DNA of 34,709 nucleotides from a virus: IMG/VR virus record IMGVR_UViG_3300024264_000097, positions 1 through 34,709 of that record; one strand, given 5' to 3'. This document shows positions 18,301 to 27,300 of this stretch, in pieces; the stretch's first letter is position 1, and each line of letters begins with the position of its first letter. The translations under genes were made by a program, and so were the position numbers. Under the pieces are notes generated by a model. It worked only from the letters and a program-made list of their open reading frames with translations. It did not search any database and was not told where the DNA came from.

Positions 18301-21300
18301 GTTATCTTGATTTCCGATAGTCCAATAACGGAAATTAATTGCAACATCTTTGTCATTAGTTAATTTATTTGAATTATGTACTACAAATCTATCATTGCCA
18401 AGAATAGTTACAAACTTTATTTGTTGTCCTGCAGGATCTTGTATTATATTAGAAATATCAAATGCTGTTCTATTTCTTCCTTCAATGTTTGGTACTACTC
18501 TAGTATCTTTGACCCAGAAGTAATAACGTTTACTAAAGCTCTGAGAAATATTATCGTATACATCTTTTTCTACATATCGTGTATCGCTATATTTTGTTTG
18601 CCCGCTGTAACCATCAGCTACGCCTTGATTAGTATTAGCTCTTAGATCCCATTGTGACGGAATTACTCTTGACTCGACCCATTCGTAAATGTCAACACTT
18701 GCACCTTGTGCAAGATTGCCCCAAATATTATTTGAATATGTAATATCACCTTGATGATAATCAACAAATTTTACTGTGCTTAAATCCCACCATAGTTTAC
18801 CAACATTTTTACTATTCCAAGAAGTTAGTGCTTCTTTACTTGAACTGTTGCCAACATTATAGTTTGCAGGGTCAAAATAAGTCTTGTAAGATAATTCTTG
18901 CTCTGCAATGCCTGCAATTTTTCCTAGCACAGGATCAATTATATCTAAACGAGAAAGCATTTTATTTTTACTAGTATCGTATATAAATGACCCTCTCATT
19001 TTAGTAATATCTACAGGTGTAACTGGACTTCTATGTACTGCCCACACTCTTGCTTCGCTATCTTTTATATAAACAGCAACCTTGCCGCCATCTAGTGCCG
19101 GAAGTCCTACTAATATTGTGTTATCTTGAACAATAGCGTTTTTACCAAAGTCTTTAACATTAAAATTATTATACTTTAATCTTTGACCAAATACTAATGT
19201 ATCATTTATATTCTCATATAGATATACAATCCCACTGTCTTGAACAGAACTTACATGAGTTGTAAATCCGTTATCAAATGTAGTTTGTCCTACTGATAGT
19301 TCACGTTGCGGATCATTAACATACTTGCTATTAAATGTAGCTTCCGAATTAGTGTCTCTATTTAAATACCTATCAAATGTAGTTTCTAAAATAATATCAC
19401 TTGTACTACCTGTAACAATTAATTGATCGCCATCAAAATCTAATCTTGCCCCAAACTCTTCAGCAAGTTCTTTATTTGGACTTTCTAATACTTGATGTAA
19501 ATTAAATGTTCCGCTTGTATTTTTGTAAACATATACTTTACCTTGTAGTAAATTTTCTCCAGTTGTACTAGGAGCACTAACTGCAACAAGGTTACCATTA
19601 TTTGAAACTGAAACTTTTGTTCCAAATCCTAAACTATCTTGAGGGGCTGCAAATTCTGTTAGATATTCAAAGTGATTATCTTTTAAGGCGTAAATTATAA
19701 GTTTATTACCAGTTGAGTATTCAGCTATAGTGGCTAATGTGTTGCCACGTTTACTAATATCAAATGTTTTTCCAAATGTACTTGTATTCAAATTAACAAT
19801 GCTGGAATCTTCGCCTGGGAAAACATAACCAGATGTGTTAGGCAAGTACCCTACAAAGTCAATATGATCACTTAACAATCTCCATTTTGTATTATCAAAT
19901 TCTTCATCACCTAGGTTAGTAAGAGCTTTGTAGAATACATCGTTATATATAACAATTTGACCTTCATAATAAGAATCGTTATTACTATAAACTCCTTTAA
20001 AGTTTTGATTTTTTCCTAACTGCCAATTATACTCACCAAATTCGTTTGATCCATGTATAACAAAATAAACTCGTCCACTGCCGCCGATAGCGTCAGTATC
20101 ATTAATATGATTTTCTTCACTGTTTAATACTAGTCTGTAGAAATTATCGTTATTAATTAACTTAACATCAGCTGCAAGTTTTCTATTATTTTCTCTGTTA
20201 GGAAGGATATATCCGTTGACTAAATCATAATTATCTGTTTCAGTATTATAAGAATATACAAAGAATGCACCTTCGTTTATAAAGGAACTTGCATCTCTAC
20301 CAACATTAATAGGAATATTATTAACTTCTTGCCAATCATTATTTTCAGTACTTGGTACTAACGGATTTCTTGGTAAGCCGGGTTTAAACTCTTCAATCCA
20401 AGTTTGATATTCTATACCTGAAATAAATTTAGTTTCATAATCTGCAATTTCATCTGTTTGACTACTAATTGCATATGTAAGTTTTGGTGGAATAACAAAA
20501 TTCTCTGCATGTTGGAATACTGCTAGTTTACCAATATCTTCATCAGCTAGTTGTCTAGACTCTGTTGAACCTATGAGTGTTTGCTGTATACCAACTTCTT
20601 TGTACAAGAACATTGCTTCTGTAACTGTTCCGCTGTAACGTTCGCCAAATGTAAATATTCCTGCAACATCTTTAACATATATTCTACATTTGTTTAAGTC
20701 TCTTTGGTAATACATAACTGTTGCAGTAGCACCAGTTTTTCCTTCACGTACAGTATCACCTACTTGAAAATCAATAAGACTATTATGAGTAAAGTCAATG
20801 TATCCGTCCCACAAATCATACGGTGTTTCAACTGTATTAATAATACTATAAGGATCATTACCAAACCCAGTATCACTTATATCAGGTAAGTTTCCAGATG
20901 CATCTCTAATGTCATTTAAGAATACTCCAACTTTAGTAGTTGGGTTGGACGCTACTTTATCTGAAACATTTTTAGGCATTCTAACAACCCATCGAGGATC
21001 TAAAACATCAACTTCTGTTGCGTCTCCAGCAATACCTTGGCTTTTATGACTTAAAACTCTAATTAGATCAACTTCTTTTTGGAAGGGTTGATCAATTGCG
21101 CCTAAAACTTGTATTGGATTATCTAATGCGTTTTGTGTACTAGAATTATAAGGAAGTCTTGCAGTACTTTCTGTCCAAGTAGCATTAGGGTTAGTAAATG
21201 TATTAGGATTGTAACTGTTTTTAACATCTGATATAACTAAACCGTATGCATTATCAGATGTAGTGTTTCCAGGAATATAAGAGTTATCTGTTGCAATTTC

Positions 21301-24300
21301 CCAGAAGCCGCCTAATACGTTACTTCTATCAATTTCATCATGTAACGGACGATTGTATGTGCCAATTAAGAACTGATCATTAATATAAAGCTCTCCGTTT
21401 TCTTCAAATACTCCATTTTTGTCATTAGCATAAATTACTAATCTGCCTAATTCTTTTCTAGTATATATAACTGTTGCATTACCAGTAGGTGTAGTAATTC
21501 GTGCTCCTGTTTCAATTAACGTAGAAATATCAGTCGGTACTGTGTTTGCACCTAAGTCAGTCCATTCAAGTGCTGTTTGACTTGTTTTGTTAATTAAATT
21601 GCCATCAGTTTTAAATATGCCAGATACATTAATTACTTCTATTACATTATTATTAATTTTATTTACAGTACCAATTACAGTATTATTATCTTGACCAATT
21701 AAATCGCCAACACTAATATTTGCTGTAGGAATTACATCTGTAGTTGTAAGTGTTACCGGAATATTTGGCGTATTTACTGGATCTATAATATAAAATACGT
21801 CTTCAACCTTACGTCTAATAGTATGTACTGTTTCAGTTAAAAATGATTTAGTTATTTCAGACTGAGCATTATTAAAAGGAGAATTAACTCTACGAATAAC
21901 ACCTTGTATTGTGCCGTCACCTAGATTAAAGTTGCTCGGATCTGCTCCAATGGGCTCTCCGCTAAATCCAATTGTACCGTTTAACTTGACTGTTAAACCC
22001 GGATCTCTATATAATTCAACTTGTTGATCTAGTAGTTTTTTAACATAGTATGTAGTACCTTCTAGACCCTTAACACCCTCTTGTCTTATAGTATCAAAAG
22101 GAACATTAATATCACTGTTGTCAAAAGTATCTGATCTAAAAGTTAAGTTATCATTAGTAAAATCTGTTAATATTATTGCGTCACCGTCTTGTAAACCGTG
22201 ATCAGTACGTGTTGTAAGTGTTACAGGTTTAATTATTCCATCTTCTTCAATTTGCATTCCAAGACCAACAATGTCAATACCTGGTTCATTAATATATGCG
22301 TTGGATAAATCATTCCAGTTAAAATAAACTCTATCGCCTACGTTGCTTCCTTCAAACGCATCTGCTGATGCTCGAACAAGCATATGATCTGTTGTTACAT
22401 CTTTTAACGGATAGTCACCTGTAGTAATTATAGGAAAATCTAAATAATTATTATACGTTTTATATAATTCCGAACGCCATCTGCTAACACTATCAAATGT
22501 ACCAAATACAACATTATCAGTTCTTCCAAAAACACGTCTACGTGATTTATATAGTCCGCCGTTATATTGTACAATGGAACCTAATTTATAATCACTTGTA
22601 AAATTAAAGTTATCTTTGAATGCACTTTTTACATAAGTTGCTTCTGGTGCTCCAACAACAATGTGTTTTCCGTCTGGACTCATTGCAACACTATCACCAT
22701 AGCGACTTGATCCGTTATCAAAATTTGTAATAGGTTCTAATGTTTGATGCGGCTGTAAAGTACCAAACACTGTACTTCCGTCTTGCTCTCTTTTGTAAAC
22801 GTGTACTTTACCTTGTCCGTCTGTTGGAGATCCAACAGCAACAAACGTATTATCAGCATCAGTTGCAATACTATCGCCAAATGCATCAGCAGTATTGTTA
22901 GGGTTGATTATATCTTCATCAAAATTATATGCATTTGATGCTTTTAGTACATTCCATGTATTTTTATCATCAACACTGTCAACCCATATTAATTCGTCGT
23001 TACTAATATCTGTTTCAGCATACTTGTTTGCATCTTCAAGTTTTCCTACACGGTTTGATATTAGTGTCGAAACTATACCAGCTAAATTAGTTTCTTCCTC
23101 AGTAAGTACACTTTCACCTAAATTAATAGTAACTCTATTTAAATTTACATTTACTACTTCATAAAATCCGTCAATGTCTACTACATTTTTAAGTCCAATA
23201 TAACTACCTACATCAAAATTAGATATTCTGTCTAAAATAATTTCTGCTTGATTTGATTCTAATGGAACTGCGCCAGTAGCAGTAAATACTGTATCAACAT
23301 GTTTGTACACATTCCATTCTTGACCTTCAAAGGTTACCCAAATATAGTCTCCTTCGGTTACAGTTTCGATATCTAAATTAAGTATATCTTCTTTATTTCT
23401 TACTACGTATCTTACATCAGTTTCTCTAACATATCCAGCAGTCTTAATTGGTGTTTCAGACAAATATGTTGTTGGAAAGGGAGTATGTGTATATTCGTTT
23501 GGTTTTACATATACGTCACTTGTTCGTTGACGATAAATTAAATCAGTTTCGTCACCAGTAATTGTATCTGTTAGTAATACAGGCTGAGGACTTAGATTCA
23601 TGTTTTCTTCGTCTAAAATAAATTCAATTTCATCAAATCCGTCAGCAGCTCCGTACTGTCCTGCACGTATTGCCCATTCTTCGTAAAATTCTAAACTTTC
23701 TTTATCTGCTGCTCCTAATGCATCAAATAATTTAGTTAACGCATTTCGAGTACCTTTATCTTGTATCATACCTTGATAAAATTTATACTGCGATACGTCA
23801 TCATTAATAATATTTGCTAGATAATCTCTTTTTTGGTAACCAATTAAATGTTGTGCTACTTCTTGTTGACCTACATCAAAATTATCAGTATCTAAATCGT
23901 AAAAGTCTGCAAACTGATTTGTTTTATATTCTAAGTTTGTTAATAACCTTGGCGTAGGTTTTTCTGCTAACCTGTACCAATTTGTTGCTATAAAATCTTT
24001 TGTTCCGCCTATTTTAGTAGTAGCAGTATAATAAAATTCTTTAAACTTAACTACGTCTCCAATAGCATAATCTTTATACGGTGTCCATTCTGTTGTTACT
24101 GCTTGGTCGTAAACAAATCCTGGAATATTTAAACCACCTGTCCAGTCAGCAGTTCTATATCCTAGTACACGAATACGTTCTTGTCTATATCCTGCTTCAG
24201 GATCATAAATTACATCTTTAAATTCAGTTACATTATCTAATAGTACAACATGTTCTTTCTGAACTAATGGCAGTTTTAATGAATATATTCCATCGGCTGT

Positions 24301-27300
24301 ATTTTTTAAAGATAATACAAAAGTATTATCATCTTGCCTAAATATATTACAAAATTCTTGTTTTAATTTAGTTCCGTCAGCTTTAACTAGCCCATAATCA
24401 TAAAAAGTATCAAATACATTATCAACTACTAAACTATCTCTTTTAAATTGTATTTTTCCTGCCGACGGACTTACTGTTATTAATGCTCCGCTATCCCAGT
24501 TCTGTAATGTCCAGAACATAAATTCTTTTGAACTTAGTTTCCAGTTTTCAACAGTTTCAAGTTCGTTATTAAAACTATCAAATACAAATCCAAGATCTTT
24601 TAAGTGTTCGCCGTAACCTATTAAAAAATCAACAACTTCTTGTGTGGTTTTTAATAGTGTACCGTATGGTAATTCTTGTGGAAAAACTTTATCAAACTGT
24701 GTTCTAAATATTGCACTACGACCGCCAACTTGTGGTAAACTTGCTAATTTAACAAATTTGCCAGTATCAAATATCTGTGTACTAGTGTGCCCTGTTGTTG
24801 TTTTATAAAACTGTCCGTTGTTTCTAACTACTGAACCTTCAATATAACGTTGATTAGAATCCCATTCAACATAGCTATCACTAACTCCTCCAACATTAAC
24901 TGTAGGATCTTTTTCGTTTGGTTGGAAATTGTAATATGTAAATGAAGGTCTTGTTGAATCATAACCTCTTAGTATATACCCACTAGAGGCTTTTTCAATA
25001 ACAACTCCGCTATATGTAACTAGCTCTACAGGACTACTTGTTTGAAGTATTACTTCATAATTTTCATCTGGAACGAAAACATTGCCTTGACTTAGCGGTG
25101 TTCGTGAATCTAAGATTAAATTAAATTTACTCTTGTCAGTAAATCCGCCAATCTTAAATGCCATTTGATTAGTAATACTTTTGACATTATTTTGATATTC
25201 TTCATAATTTACAAGAATATTACTTGCAAGATAATTAGCAATAAAATTAACAAATCCTGATGTATAAGTTCTTGTTCTAGTTTCTAATGTAGAATTATTT
25301 GGAAAGACTAAATCTTGTAATCTAATGCGTTTACCTGTTTCCGAATAAACAATTTGATCAGCACTATTTCTTTGTACACGTAATCTATCAAATCCTAATC
25401 CAATAATTTTTGCAGGCTGTAATAATATCCATGCTTTAAATAACGAAAATGCATATTCTGAACTTCTGCGCCAAGCTGTTTCAACTGGTGCTTCGTCACC
25501 GAATACAAATGTACTTCGTGTTAGCCTATTAACATAATTTTGTGCATATCCGCTATCTAACGGACTTAGTAAATTACCTTGTTCGTCAACTGGAATATAA
25601 GTTGTAAGATTTGGACGTTTATACTTGTCAATTATTTGTTTTACAACATTAGGTTGTGCTACAATTCCTTTTTCTAAATCTTGCCACATTAATAAATTGT
25701 TACTAGTATAAGGAGCCGGTCCGTACTGTGTTTCCCACCAAGTAGGCTTAATACTAAAGCCTAACATTTCCCAAGGATGTGTATGTGGACGATCGGTATC
25801 AAATGCTTGTTTGTATATTGCTCTCCAATAACCTGGCAATTGTTGACCTGTTGGTGAAACCATACTACTGTAGTTGTATGTAAATTTATTCTCTCTTTCG
25901 TAAAAGCTAAAATCAGTGTAATCAACATCACCAACTACACTCAACCAAGACGCAAAGTCTTTAAGCATGACTGTATCTATTTGGTCTTTAGAAATTGATG
26001 TATTTCTATTTGCTCCGGGCACAAAATCATTTATGTCAATTACATTTTCGTCATAGGATACTTTTAGATTATTGTAAATTCTCTTTTCAAATTCTAATAA
26101 TAAATCATCTCGGTAATCACCATATGCTCTTGTTATAGATCCGTCATGCCCTTGTATAACTTCTGTAGGTTCTATGTAAGATTTGTCAATGAACTTTTGA
26201 GGAATAAATTTTGGATACATTCCTAATTTTGTAGGAGTAGGTGGTACAAACGAACCATCTGTAGTCTCGTACTCATATATAGTTATTTGGTCGTCTTCAG
26301 TTAACGGTACTTCAATTTGGCAAAAGCCGTCTGCGTTAAAGGAGTATTGATCATCATATATTAATTGATCATCGTTAACATAAACCGTTACTGCTTTAAT
26401 ATCTGATTTTGTAATATCATATGCTTCTGATAGTGCATAAAATTTATTATTAGGAATTCCGGTGTACGTAAATACTCTAGCGCCGCCAGTTGGAACCATA
26501 TCACTAAAGTAAAACGGTAATGAACTAGTTTTATTTTTATTTAATTCTTTAAAAATTAAATCAACGTGTGCTTTTGGAGTTCCGTCAAACCCAAGTTGTG
26601 TAGATGTCTGTAAAAATAGTCTTTTAAACTTTGCATATTCTCGTCTTGCAAAATCAACAGACTTAATAATATTAGCACTTTTATCTGTAAGATGGTATAA
26701 CGCTAAATTTATAGGACCAGTATGCTGTAAGAATCTTCGACCATATTGTGAAGGATTAGCAATATCTCGTAAGTTGCCAACACCTGGAAAATTACCAAAG
26801 AAACTATCAGCTTCTTGTACTATACTAGATACATGTTCATTTACTTCACCTAAAGTAAATGTTGTAATATCGTTGTTTAAAGGATTTCTTTCTAAATTAC
26901 CTGCAATTTCATAAACACCGTTTTCATTTTTAGTTGCTGCAGAACGTGTTCTTAGAACTACAATATCATTAGTCGTCAGTACTGAATTAAATTGTACAAC
27001 TGCATTATTGTCAATGTTTACAATACTAAAATCAACACCTTCAAATTTAAAGTCATTATTAACTGTAACTCGAATATTTAGGTCTGTTAAAGAAGCACTA
27101 TCATTATATACATCTACAATAAAATTCTTTTGATTACGAGTTGCAGTATATTGTCTTAGAACTCTTTGTGTGCTTTCGCTACTTGCTTTTGTCCAACCGT
27201 TAACACTAACAAAATTTTCTCTACTACTATGTTTATGTAAAAAGCCGTTGTCAGTACCAAGTGATACTGTTTCTAAATTAGTATCAGTATATGTAAATGT

